64,000 nucleotides of DNA from Rhizobium ruizarguesonis. GTDB lineage: Bacteria > Pseudomonadota > Alphaproteobacteria > Rhizobiales > Rhizobiaceae. Positions within the stretch are counted from its first letter, which is position 1. Each line of letters begins with the position of its first letter. The notes under the pieces were generated by a model that saw only the letters and a program-made list of their open reading frames with translations, did no database searches and was not told where the DNA came from. Location: positions 62,001 to 126,000 of the forward strand of contig NZ_PQIG01000046.1 of assembly GCF_012349115.1 (NCBI RefSeq). The letters run 5' to 3'. Positions 44,194 to 52,404 of this stretch are shown piece by piece. The position numbers and the translations under genes were made by a program.

Positions 44194-44912
44194 TTGGACA
44201 TTTCCTTGATGTCTTCCTCGACGATATCGAGAATTTTCAATGTTTCGGCGCGCGCCGCCTCGGGATCCCCGGCAGCGATCGCGTTGAAAAGCGTGCGGTG
44301 AAAGGGAAAGGACCGGCGCGCGAAATCCTGCCGGTCGAACGGATGTTCCCAGAAGCGTTCGAAGGTCTCGCGCATCTGTTCGAGAAGCTGGCGAAACAGC
44401 GGATTGTGGGTGGCGTCGTAGACGGCGAGATGGAAGGCAAGATCCTCCGGCCCGGAGGTGCCCTTCTCCAAGTGCACCCGTTCCATCGCGTCCAGCTTTT
44501 CCTCGATGACAACGAGATCCGTGCTCGTGCGCCGCCGGGCCGCAACCATGCCCGCCTCGCATTCGATGCCGCGGCGAACCTCCAGCGTCTGCAGCAGCGC
44601 GTCGCGCAAATGGACCGTGTCGAGCGACAGCGGCATGTGGATCGTCGCCCTGGAAACCGGCTTCAGCAGATAGGTGCCGCTGCCCTTGCGCGTCTCGATG
44701 ACGCCGAGCGCCTGGAAGTGGCGGATCGCCTCGCGAATGGTCGAGCGGCCGACGGCAAGGGCTGTCATCAGCTCGCGCTCGGCCGGCAGCCGATCGCCCG
44801 CCTTCAACCGCGCTTCCTCCACATAATCCGCCAGTGCATCGGTCACCTGACGCGCGCGGTCCATGACCGGAAGCGGCCGGATCACCGGCCTGTCGCTACG
44901 ATTTGCCTTCAT
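44190..44912 (-). CDS. GntR-family regulator, FadR subfamily
   Basis: This 240-aa regulator has an N-terminal winged HTH (about 20-85: ARLKAGDRLPAERELMTALA, VGRSTIREAIRHFQALGVIE, KGSGTYLL) and an all-helical FCD ligand-binding domain (about 100-230: LLQTLEVRRGIECEAGMVAA, DLAFHLAVYDATHNPLFRQL, RRSFPFHRTLFNAIAAGDPE) whose His/Asp residues bind metal. It heads the operon and is translationally coupled to the PLP gene, so it is presumably the local repressor, released by the imported compound or a product. Confidence 0.92.
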   Translation of the reverse strand: MKANRSDRPVIRPLPVMDRARQVTDALADYVEEARLKAGDRLPAERELMTALAVGRSTIREAIRHFQALGVIETRKGSGTYLLKPVSRATIHMPLSLDTVHLRDALLQTLEVRRGIECEAGMVAARRRTSTDLVVIEEKLDAMERVHLEKGTSGPEDLAFHLAVYDATHNPLFRQLLEQMRETFERFWEHPFDRQDFARRSFPFHRTLFNAIAAGDPEAARAETLKILDIVEEDIKEMSK

Positions 44913-45208
44913 GGTTCCCCATTTTCTTATCAGGCAGTCAGGCCCCGAAATTGGTCTGACATCTTAGCATTTCTCAAAGAGCGACAGACGTCAAGTCGTG
45001 TTTGAGTGTGTAAGGCGCTCTCGCATGGCCCAGACCGCGGGGTTGGTGTCCCAAAAGGAGGTCTGGCGTGGCCAAGAGGGTTTTCGGCACCTTGAAAGGG
45101 CGATTGGAGGGGTTGAATTCAGCGGGAGCGTTGTGAGGATTTTGCCGTTTCGTCTCTTGCAAGCTCGTGGAGCATTGTCTGTGAAACGAGGAAACCACGC
45201 GATGAAAC
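44913..45208. other. Non-coding boundary of the accessory region
   Basis: The first part should hold the gntR operon promoter; a TTGGTCTGACA stretch (44952-44962) is a weak operator candidate. No convincing gene was seen in the rest. Frames on both strands across 44974-45228 lack any family features. Confidence 0.4.
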
Positions 45209-45524
45209 ATGGCAGGCCAGACAATCACTCAGAACGATTCCGCGAACTTTCGATCAAGATGAGGCTGCGGATGCACAAAGCGTCTCACGAGATAATGCGA
45301 GCAAAGTCCCACAGGCTGAGGCGGATCAGATTGTTTATGGTGAGTATGGCACACTCGATCTGTCGCTTCTGTCTGAGCGAATGGAGCGTGCGGAAGAAGT
45401 TGCCAAGACTGTGGCCAGATGGCAGCAGAGCGACAGCAAACTCCACGATGTCTCCCGGCTGCTGTCCACGGTGGCGGAAGGTTTGACCCCCGCCATTCCC
45501 GATATGCCATCAGCCCGCGTCTAG
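45209..45524 (+). pseudogene. Frameshifted small gene, helical protein of unknown family
   Basis: An ATG at 45209 opens MAGQTITQNDSANFRSR and stops. One base out of phase, from about 45258, a coherent reading of about 88 residues follows to a stop at 45524, with GEYGTLDLSLLSERMERAEE, VAKTVARWQQSDSKLHDVSR and a proline-rich end (LTPAIPDMPSARV). The acidic, heptad-like composition and good codon pattern mark the second part as real coding sequence, yet it has no start of its own near the beginning. A single-base frameshift in a former gene of about 105 codons explains this. I do not recognise the family. Confidence 0.5.
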
Positions 45525-45572
45525 GTGGTGGATCCGGCATTGGCCTCGCAAATCGCTGAATCGGCATTGCCC

Positions 45573-46133
45573 CTACCAGATCACCTTGGACAGTTCGGAG
45601 AGGACAGCGTTGCCATAGCTCTCGTCCTTGATGCTGAGCTCCGCCTCACCGGACACGAGATTGAAGTTAAAGTAGACCTCGGCTTGATCTTCCCCGAAGA
45701 AAATCTTGGTAGTGTACCAGTCTCCGGGGCCGCCGCCGAAACCGCCTCCCGAGGAGCGGACGGTCGGTGGTCCGAGAAATGCTATATCGAATGCTAGCGT
45801 GTCCTGTTTGGCGTTTGAAAGGCGAAGATCGCTCGCTTCCAGGGCTTTGCCCAGTTCGGAAATGAAATGCGTGGGTCGCGCGCCGCCTGCAACATGGAGA
45901 AACCTACCACGCGATTCGCTCTGCAGTTCGATAGCGAATTTCGTTTGGTAGTCGCCATCACCATACGACGCCATCAAGGCGAGGTCATCGGTGTCCGATT
46001 TAACGGGCAGCTGGGTGATCTTGAAGGCAAGCGACCCTGGAGACCGGCCGTCGGTAACCTGATCCTGTGCGTCTACGCCGCCGGAGAACACAGCGCTCGC
46101 AAATACTATCAGGGCGGAGCGTCGAGTGATCAT
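45573..46133 (-). CDS. Secreted hypothetical protein
   Basis: This 186-aa protein has a signal peptide with a twin-Arg start (MITRRSALIVFASAVFSGGV, cleavage near DAQ) and a globular part with YQTKFAIELQSESRGRFLHV, a glycine-rich turn SSGGGFGGGPGDWYTTKIFF and an acidic/aromatic end (EVYFNFNLVSGEAELSIKDE). AGGAG lies 7-11 bases before the ATG at 46133. Two Arg after MIT could be an incomplete Tat signal. No family recognised. It stands alone in the accessory region. Confidence 0.65.
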   Translation of the reverse strand: MITRRSALIVFASAVFSGGVDAQDQVTDGRSPGSLAFKITQLPVKSDTDDLALMASYGDGDYQTKFAIELQSESRGRFLHVAGGARPTHFISELGKALEASDLRLSNAKQDTLAFDIAFLGPPTVRSSGGGFGGGPGDWYTTKIFFGEDQAEVYFNFNLVSGEAELSIKDESYGNAVLSELSKVIW

Positions 46134-46342
46134 GTCATTCTCCTGAGAAAGAAGCTGCCGCCACGGACCTAGCACACCTCCTTGGCACCGTCGCGGACAC
46201 GGGTATGGAGATTCATTCCAGGCTTGTCCACGGGTAACCCGCGGTTCACCATCTCACCGAAATATGTGTGAAGCAATCCGCCGCCCCAGTTGATTTCAAA
46301 GGGATTTCAGGCTGACGTGGACGCTTACACCAGGGCTTCAAT

Positions 46343-46582
46343 ATGCAGCGCTTCGAAATACAAGCACTTGAGAACGGGATGTGGTCGGTCATGGATCGCC
46401 AGACCGGCAAGCCGATCGCTGACCGTGAGGGGGCAAGCGATAGGACCAGGTTGGAAGCCCAAGCCCTGGCTGATTTCCGCAACGGCATGTTGATTCCTCC
46501 CGCAAAGGAGCGGATTTCCTCCAGGCTCGAGAAGATACGTCGTGCTTGGGAACTGCTCTCTGGGAAGCGTCCGCCACGGTAA
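46343..46582 (+). CDS. Small hypothetical protein
   Basis: This 79-aa soluble protein begins MQRFEIQALENGMWSVMDRQ and is followed by a GKPIADREG loop and a helical end (RLEAQALADFRNGMLIPPAK, SRLEKIRRAWELLSGK). The N-terminal beta hairpin 'W.V.D..TG.PI' looks like a genuine small domain. The upstream Shine-Dalgarno (AGGGC) is weak. Orphan, unknown role. Confidence 0.5.
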   Translation: MQRFEIQALENGMWSVMDRQTGKPIADREGASDRTRLEAQALADFRNGMLIPPAKERISSRLEKIRRAWELLSGKRPPR

Positions 46583-46867
46583 CCCGTCCGCGCAGTCACG
46601 CCAAACGGGCCGATATCGGTCCTCGGCACGTCACAAGCTCGATCGGGATTGTGGTCGAGCTTCTTTCCACTTCGACGACAATCGCGTCACGGCACGATAA
46701 GCCGCATCGCGCTAAGCATCAGGATGCAGAGGGTGGTGGGGCAAGCGCGATATTCACCTTTGAGTTCTCGCAAACGCGCAGCGTTGTGAAGCGGCAGCTT
46801 TGCAGGGTTTCATAAACGAGCCTGCAATCCCAGTCCTGCCGTGGCGTTGAAGAATATCTCCTGACAG

Positions 46868-47062
46868 TCAGTGCGAGGTGATCGCACGACCGCTGGACGC
46901 GAGATGCTCGGTAATGGCGCGCCGGATTTCGGTAACCGTGTCGAAGAGCCTGTTGTCCAAGTCGATGACATTGAAGCGGACAGCGATGAATTTGAGGCGG
47001 TTTTCGACAGGGACCGCGATCCCGACTTCCTGACCGTTGAATACGACAGCTTGCTTTTGCAT
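46868..47062 (-). CDS. Small rhizobial hypothetical protein
   Basis: This 64-aa protein opens MQKQAVVFNGQEVGIAVP and carries RLKFIAVRFNVIDLDNRLFD then a short helix (TVTEIRRAITEHLASS). The pattern (Q-A-V-V-F-N-G, V-A-V-P, K-F-I-A-V-R-F-N-V-I-D-L-D) is one I associate with small proteins common in rhizobia, with no known function. The ATG at 47062 has GAGG 7-10 bases upstream and is preferred to a start seven codons earlier. Confidence 0.6.
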   Translation of the reverse strand: MQKQAVVFNGQEVGIAVPVENRLKFIAVRFNVIDLDNRLFDTVTEIRRAITEHLASSGRAITSH

Positions 47063-47951
47063 AACAAACCTCGGGCGCGCCACACGGGAGCACCATCTTA
47101 GAAAAGTGGAACAAAGGGTTTACGACGCGTCAGATTGCCGTCGTAGGTCGGTATCGGATCGAGACGAGATCACGCACTCGCTGCACCATTGCGAAGAAAC
47201 GAAGTCCGACAAACAAAGTCATCATCCTCCCTCAAGCGAGTCAAACGACCACTGAGTATCGCCGGCGAGGGCCGGTTATTTCGGAACTCTTCTGTAAAAA
47301 ACGTAGTCGAGAAACTTCGAGTAAGCAACTGATTTTTGTTATTATTTAGCGTTTTGAATCGTATGACAATTACCGCAGGTGCGAAGTAATAAATGATGTA
47401 CGTTCGTCCGACCCCATAGTCGAAGGCCAAGGCGACGACGGAGAGCATACGGTCCGGACGGCAATCGGATTTGGGAAATGGTTTCAACTTCGCCGCCGCC
47501 GCTTTCAAAGCGCCCCTTGTGCGCTTCTGGTAGACAACAATCTTCGACACAGCTCATCGCGGCCGAATAACGTGTAGACTGCTCTTCTTCTGTAAGTGGA
47601 AATCTTCGCGGCCAAGCAGTCCCCTCACATATTCTTAAAATTCAACGTATAAAATGTGCAGTTATACTGCAGGCAGGAAACGCCGTGCCTGTGCCTTAGG
47701 GCGGGAACATGTGCTGGAATACATCGTCGGCAGAAGAGTGTAAGAGCGCGACGACCGCACCTGCCGTCACCGGTTCGCAGATAGACCACGATCCTCATGG
47801 TCGAAGAGCTATCTGGCGATGACACGGGCGGGCAACTTGAGCCCTGTGAGTGTCAAAGACCCTGCGCGCAGCCTCCTTAGATGATCGGCTCCGGCCACTC
47901 GCACTCTGGGATCAGTTCGCGAAGCGTCTTGGTCCGCCGCCGTCAAGGTCC
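47063..47951. other. Gene-poor, AT-richer stretch
   Basis: No gene is supported. A 126-codon minus-strand frame (47170-47550) has a lysine/alanine-rich head and an uncharacteristic tail and is not convincing. The stretch around 47630-47670 is the most AT-rich of the window. It looks like decayed or intergenic accessory DNA. Confidence 0.45.
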
Positions 47952-48242
47952 TCATGGATTAATGGCGGCATGTTTCTGCCCACGGTCAGGGAGACTCGCG
48001 AACTCCGTCCTAAGGCTTCGAAGGATTTCCTCCCGGGAGTGACCTTGGAAGCGCAGGTCTACAACCCGTGCCACGAAGCCCTGATGGTCTGGAGGAATCT
48101 TCAGCTCATTGCATGCGTCGACGAGTATCTCCTGGAGGAATTCGAGATCGTCAATGTCAATCGCGAAATCAGAAAGCAGGCCCAATTCCCACCCCCGCAG
48201 ACAGAGGCAGAGAGCGTAAACATCTCCCAAGCTGGCACCCAA
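47952..48242 (-). CDS. Small acidic hypothetical protein
   Basis: This 96-aa frame reads as a compact acidic, helical protein: LRGWELGLLSDFAIDIDDLE, FLQEILVDACNELKIPPDHQ, then VVDLRFQGHSREEILRSLRT. Codon pattern and composition favour it over the longer plus-strand frame that covers it (47850-48263). There is no ATG in frame; the start would be the TTG at 48242 or a nearby alternative, so a truncated 5' end is also possible. Family unknown. Confidence 0.5.
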   Translation of the reverse strand: MGASLGDVYALCLCLRGWELGLLSDFAIDIDDLEFLQEILVDACNELKIPPDHQGFVARVVDLRFQGHSREEILRSLRTEFASLPDRGQKHAAINP

Positions 48243-48558
48243 ATACCAACCGACTCATCATAGCGCGAATACGTCCGCATTCCAGCGAAATTCTGATCGT
48301 CTCGAATTTAGCTGAAGGTTATCACTTACGCGAGAAAGGGTAGATTCGTTCACGCGCCCCCATCGGATGGAGATAACGACCGGGTTGAAAACCCTCTTGA
48401 GAACCCACCGTCATTCGACAAATGTACTTCCGCCGCCGGTGGATTATTCCGTGGAATTGGCAGCCGCACTAGGCTCAACGATCAAGCGGCCGAACCTGCG
48501 GCCTCAACGGAGGCTTACGACACTCGACTCAAATACAAGCTGAAATCGTTCAGTCTCT
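48243..48558. other. Intergenic stretch without a visible gene
   Basis: Nothing beyond short frames is seen on either strand. The upstream signals of the small acidic gene should lie in its first part. Confidence 0.4.
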
Positions 48559-49164
48559 TCACCAGTGATGGACGCGTACCTCCGGCCACAGTGTTTTTGC
48601 CCTCGCAGCCTTCTCCTCGTGAGTGTTTCGGTTATCCAATGCATAGTTTGGCACGACCCGGAATGAAAACATGTCATTTAGACCGAAGGGGGCTTCGATA
48701 TGCAATTGGTCGTCGTCCGCCAATCGCACGGCGACAGAATGCGTCTTTGTCGAGTATCGAAGGAGAGCGTCTTTCGAACACGTTAGTGGCTCCACCGAAA
48801 AACCAAATCGCTCCTCGAACCAGAGGTGGACACGCGCCTGGTTTCTGATCTGAATCGGGATCGGCAAGTCCCTTGCGACAGGGAGTACCGCACGGATAAC
48901 ACGGTCTTCGGCCTCGTAGCACAGGTCGCTATCGTCGAAATAGATGACATCGATATCCTTGACGCCATACCAGCGGGGCCGTCCTGTCAGCGCGTTCCAA
49001 ACCGTCTGGTAGATTGCGCCTCCCCCAACAAGGTAGTCCGGCAGTCTCATCGCCTCCAGGTGCCGGAGAACCTTCACCAGTTCTGGAACCTGCAATATCA
49101 GGGAGGCCAAACGAGAGCGTTGCTGGTTGTCATCAATATCTGCGTAACGAAGATGTTCTTCCAT
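48559..49164 (-). CDS. Nucleotidyltransferase-fold protein (NTP_transf_6 / DUF925 type)
   Basis: This 201-aa protein resembles the NTP_transf_6 family. An N-terminal helical part precedes LPDYLVGGGAIYQTVWNALT, then the acidic motif GVKDIDVIYFDDSDLCYEAE (the DxD-type pair expected to bind metal) and SVEPLTCSKDALLRYSTKTH, with VRLADDDQLHIEAPFGLNDM near the end. The family is of unknown substrate. It is 51 bases downstream of the GrpB-like gene on the same strand, so two nucleotidyltransferase-fold genes are paired. Confidence 0.78.
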   Translation of the reverse strand: MEEHLRYADIDDNQQRSRLASLILQVPELVKVLRHLEAMRLPDYLVGGGAIYQTVWNALTGRPRWYGVKDIDVIYFDDSDLCYEAEDRVIRAVLPVARDLPIPIQIRNQARVHLWFEERFGFSVEPLTCSKDALLRYSTKTHSVAVRLADDDQLHIEAPFGLNDMFSFRVVPNYALDNRNTHEEKAARAKTLWPEVRVHHW

Positions 49165-49215
49165 ATCATCTCTCGAAGTTTGCCAAGGCTTCAGGAAATC
49201 AAGTTTTTCTCTCGA

Positions 49216-49884
49216 CTAGGCGTCGGAAACACGCGACATCCACCCGGTCGCAGCCGCCCAACGGTCCGCACGGCGAATAATCTGCCAAAGGTGATCCTCT
49301 TTGCCTGTAGTGTAAGCCACCCGGTCGTTTTGGAACCGCGGAGCCAGTCTGCGCTTCAGGTCGACGTACGGTTCGTGCTCCTCGACATGGATGCGCATAT
49401 AGTCTCGAAACAGCAGCGGCCACTGCTCGTGCCAACTCCCTAGACGCCGGACATGAATATGTGTCCGTTCCTGGCCTGGGCTCTCCCGAAAATATCGCTT
49501 TGCCAGCTCCGGATTGGAAGATCGCCAAACATAACCAATGGCTTTCAAGGGTTCGATCAGGCTGTCCAAAGGGTCAAAGTCAACGACCGATACTTGAATG
49601 TCGATGATCGGCTTGGCCGCGAGGCCGTTAATGGCAGTCGATCCGATATGATCGATGCGCTTCGCGCGAGCACCGAGCGCGGTGCGGATCACGGCCGCCA
49701 TCACGCGGAATTTCTCCGCCCATTCGGCAGACCAGTCACATATCTCGATCGGCTCATTCGATTTCACTGGCTGCTTCAACGATACAATAGAACGGCTAAC
49801 CAATGGTCGTGCCAAAAACTTTGTTGGCTCGGGTTCAAAGAGGCGGACGGTCGCGACGCGAGATCGACCAAGCTGCGGCCACAT
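49216..49884 (-). CDS. GrpB-family protein (nucleotidyltransferase fold)
   Basis: This protein of up to 222 aa contains the complete GrpB domain (PF04229): IEICDWSAEWAEKFRVMAAV, RIDHIGSTAINGLAAKPIID then IQVSVVD (the GST...KP.ID.QV core), RTHIHVRRLGSWHEQWPLLF, FRDYMRIHVEEHEPY and VAYTTGKEDHLWQI. The fold is related to minimal nucleotidyltransferases; biochemical activity is not established. The first 45 residues look atypical, so the true start may be internal (around SLKQPVKSNEPIEI, no ATG nearby). It precedes the NTP_transf_6 gene. Confidence 0.82.
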   Translation of the reverse strand: MWPQLGRSRVATVRLFEPEPTKFLARPLVSRSIVSLKQPVKSNEPIEICDWSAEWAEKFRVMAAVIRTALGARAKRIDHIGSTAINGLAAKPIIDIQVSVVDFDPLDSLIEPLKAIGYVWRSSNPELAKRYFRESPGQERTHIHVRRLGSWHEQWPLLFRDYMRIHVEEHEPYVDLKRRLAPRFQNDRVAYTTGKEDHLWQIIRRADRWAAATGWMSRVSDA

Positions 49885-50166
49885 AGGCAGCGGTCCGCAG
49901 GTCTTTCCTCGACATCGGATTTGTCTCTCGCAGCATCAACGATGATCCATCAACCATCCGGACGCAAGCCTTGCTGTCACCCAAGATTGAGACGAGCCCG
50001 ATGCAGCTTGGGGCGCTCCGATTCGACGTCGTAGAGCGCCCACTCCTTTTCAGCGGCATGCCTTCACACCCCGTCACTCCGGGTAACCAATCGTCAATTA
50101 CGATTTTGGAATACACGCGTATATTACCCCTCGGGGATAGCGATCCCTGACCTGAGGTCGACGACA

Positions 50167-50433
50167 ATGGACTGGGACGCAACGTCTGCATTCACACCCG
50201 TTGGGCTGGCTCTGCGCGGTCAGCCAGCTCATAGGATCGTACGCACCCTCCGCGACGCCGCATATATGCTGCTCAAGGACTGGCCTTCCGATGACGGCGA
50301 AGAATATGTCACTGCGGTGAAGGCTTGCGTCGACGTGATCAGTGGTCAGATCGCTCCGGAGCAATTTTGGGACGCGTTTCTGCGTGCGGCCGATGAGGCA
50401 GGTATCGCCGCGCTGACTGTCGTTCAGCGATGA
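50167..50433 (+). CDS. DUF982 domain protein
   Basis: This 88-aa soluble protein is typical of the DUF982 family that is expanded in rhizobia, often on plasmids: FTPVGLALRGQPAHRIVRTL, RDAAYMLLKDWP, EEYVTAVKACVDVISGQIAP and EQFWDAFLRAADEAGI. Function is unknown. GAGGTCGACGACA precedes the ATG. It stands alone. Confidence 0.8.
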   Translation: MDWDATSAFTPVGLALRGQPAHRIVRTLRDAAYMLLKDWPSDDGEEYVTAVKACVDVISGQIAPEQFWDAFLRAADEAGIAALTVVQR

Positions 50434-50576
50434 CAACGAGTAAAAGTAGCGGGTGCAGGGCCCCAATTGATGCCTATGGCACGCTCAACGTCGCTCTGGT
50501 GCGCCTCGGCATTCTCAATGGTAGGCCTGCGAAATCCGCTTATGGGCGCACCCGAGAGCGGATGGTTCACCACGCT

Positions 50577-50607
50577 CAGCCGATGCACAGGTGTCAAGAT
50601 CACGCGA
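50577..50607 (+). repeat. 31-base direct repeat, copy 1
   Basis: This stretch, containing GATGCACAGGTGTC, recurs at 51854-51884 with 30 of 31 bases identical (A to C at position 21) in the same orientation, 1277 bases away. Read on the minus strand both copies encode TPVHRL, so they may be the conserved 3' end of a duplicated small gene or a recombination site. Confidence 0.6.
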
Positions 50608-50883
50608 TAGGATAACTCCCCGGAACCCGAGCGCAATCAGTGACCAGACCATCCATTGATGTTGACCGCCGACCTTGACGCCTCTGCTCCAAAAAACAAA
50701 AGTTCGGCGACGTAGCCTGGGAAAGCTCGGTGGCCAATGCTGGGCTCGTGGGTTGGCCGCCTATCTGGAACAATTGCAAGGGCCACGAGTTGATGGTTCA
50801 GTCGGGCGTAAGCGTAATCGGAGCGCGGCGCTCTCCCCATCCCTCGGGTATCCGAGGTTGCTTCCAGCCTTCGAGCTGTGACG

Positions 50884-50907
50884 CGGGGTTCGAATCCCTG
50901 CCCCGAC
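50884..50907 (+). other. tRNA-like T-arm and acceptor 3' strand fragment
   Basis: CGGGG-TTCGAAT-CCCTG folds as a perfect tRNA T-arm (5 bp including one G-U, 7-base TTCGAAT loop) followed by CCCCGAC, as in an acceptor 3' strand. No matching complete 5' half was found upstream (GTCGGGC at about 50810 is six of seven, but the length and anticodon arm do not fit). It looks like the 3' remnant of a tRNA, the part integrases use as an attachment site. Confidence 0.35.
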
Positions 50908-50926
50908 CCCCAATTTCGATATCAAC

Positions 50927-50962
50927 GAACACAGCCCGGCGACTTCTCGTCGGGCTGTGTTC
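50927..50962. terminator. Long stable hairpin without U tract
   Basis: GAACACAGCCCGGCGA pairs with TCGTCGGGCTGTGTTC over a CTTC loop: 16 pairs, one of them G-U. It directly follows the tRNA-like fragment, as terminators do after tRNA genes, but there is no T run after it. Confidence 0.5.
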
Positions 50963-51214
50963 CAAGTCGCGGCGATCTTCAGTCAATCGTGTAAACGGCG
51001 GCCTGTCCTGGCGCTCGCGCAAGGCCTTGTACGAGGCGTGTCGCAGGTTCCCATCGTGTGCGAGGCGCGGTACTCAATCTCGGCGATGCAATGGTTCAAT
51101 CGAGCTGATCGAGAGTGGTTGCCCCCCGGAACAAGGATTTCTTAAACGGGTTTTCCTAGCAGTGACTCGGTCAGGTCGAGGTGAGCTAACCGGGTTTCCG
51201 GTAGAGGCACGCTC

Positions 51215-51481
51215 ATGGTCGAGGACAGAAATATCATACGAAAGCGAAAATGGCTTGCCACGGTGCGGGGTATTGTCACGCATAGCGTCGGCGGCCCTGA
51301 AGTAGAACATGCTCCATGTGATATGCTGCTTGGCAACGCCATTCTTCGTGTCGCCAGGTTGGATCAGTCTGTTTGCAGCACGGCGGCTGCGACAGTCACA
51401 CTGGACGGCATCGAGCTTGATTGCGAAGATTGCAGGCGGCTCGCCCTGAAATACGGAGACAGTCTCGAAGTTCGCGAGTAA
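51215..51481 (+). CDS. Small hypothetical protein
   Basis: This 88-aa frame opens MVEDRNIIRKRKWLATVRGI and continues with a Cys-containing, beta-like middle and an acidic end (LDCEDCRRLALKYGDSLEVR). It is free of strong family features. A competing minus-strand frame (51074-51562) covers it. It could be a real orphan gene or chance; the plus-strand composition is the more protein-like. Confidence 0.3.
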   Translation: MVEDRNIIRKRKWLATVRGIVTHSVGGPEVEHAPCDMLLGNAILRVARLDQSVCSTAAATVTLDGIELDCEDCRRLALKYGDSLEVRE

Positions 51482-51853
51482 CGACCTCTCGCAGTGTTCG
51501 TCTCGATTGGTGCTGGGCTTTCCAGTCCACCTCTTGCACAAGTGCGACGACTGCCGCCACAATCCCAGCAGGTAGGAGCAACCTCACCAACGCCCTGAGG
51601 TATGGAGTTGCTGCCAACGTGACGAACGATCGAAGTAATCCATGATGAACGGCTGTCTCCCAATCTCCACCACTTTCGGTGTCGCCAGATAGCTATCCGC
51701 TCAACCTGAACCCGGGGTAAAAATGCCGTCCTCAAATTTTAATTGCGCGTTCGGCATCGCCGACCAGAGGCGCTCTCCACGCACAACTGTCCCAAATTAA
51801 CCCATTCTTTAGCATTCGATTGCATGCGCTGGCTGCGATGCTACCGTCGCCTA

Positions 51854-51884
51854 CAGCCGATGCACAGGTGTCACGATCACGCGA
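51854..51884 (+). repeat. 31-base direct repeat, copy 2
   Basis: Partner of 50577-50607, with one mismatch. It lies just before the broken ATPase gene. Confidence 0.6.
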
Positions 51885-51887
51885 CCC

Positions 51888-52404
51888 ATGGGCATGAACT
51901 TCAGCCGCCAAAGGACTCCCGTCGAAGGAAGCCAAGGCAAAGAAATGTCGGAATCGCCGAAATCCAGGAACACGGGACGGCTCCCTCCTCTTCACCGCTC
52001 GATGATCGCGGAGGCACGATCCGACAGGAGCCACGCGCGGGCCTCGGTTTCCGCCGATGGAGCGTCGATCAGCATAGCTGTTCTCGTCGGCCGTAACGGC
52101 GTTGGCAAAACTCGACTGCTCAAGGCTATGGTGGACGGTCTTGTCCGCGATGAAGAGCAGTTGGAAGACCATTATGATCCGCGGTACCCCAGTAGGCGGC
52201 GTCTTGGTCTTTTCCTCCGTTCCCACCGACCCCTTCCCTCGTTCGATAGCCGCTTGGAAGGGCATCGACTATGAGTATTTTCCTATCAACGCTGTTGTCG
52301 ATGAGGACGATGACCCACTGTTAGTCGCACTGGTAGCATGTGAATTCGAGAAGCGCCGCTTCGACCTTGGAGAGGATCTTGTCGCAAGAAGGACTCGATG
52401 TTGA
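51888..52404 (+). pseudogene. Frameshifted AAA/ABC-type ATPase remnant
   Basis: The first frame ends its useful part with SIAVLVGRNGVGKTRLLKAM then VDGLVRDEEQLEDHYDP, a clear Walker A P-loop (52089-52112) of the kind found in AAA/SMC-like ATPases. After about 52180 the sensible reading moves to another frame: RGTPVGGVLVFSSVPTDPFP, WKGIDYEYFPINAVVDEDDD, then ACEFEKRRFDLGEDLV up to 52404. No Walker B or later motif is found, though short coding-like pieces continue to about 52670. The N-terminus before the P-loop is uncertain. It is a dead gene whose parent may have been a defence or mobile-element ATPase, but the family cannot be fixed. Confidence 0.5.

Larger units (their letters stand above)
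50434..51214. other. Non-coding stretch with repeat copy and tRNA-like remnant
   Basis: No gene is supported. It contains one copy of a 31-base repeat (50577-50607), a T-arm-like sequence (50884-50907), a small hairpin CCTCGG-GTAT-CCGAGG (50842-50857) and a 16-bp hairpin (50927-50962). Frames across it look like noise. Confidence 0.45.

Noticed and set aside
47170..47550. 126-codon minus-strand frame
   Set aside because: No recognised motif, abrupt change of composition halfway, and a competing frame over the same DNA; not enough to call a gene.
47850..48263. 137-codon plus-strand frame
   Set aside because: Overlaps the acidic minus-strand frame, which has better amino acid composition and helix pattern.
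50800..50970. Complete tRNA, tRNA-Sec or tmRNA
   Set aside because: Only a T-arm and acceptor 3' strand fit; no anticodon arm, matching 5' acceptor strand or tag reading frame could be found.
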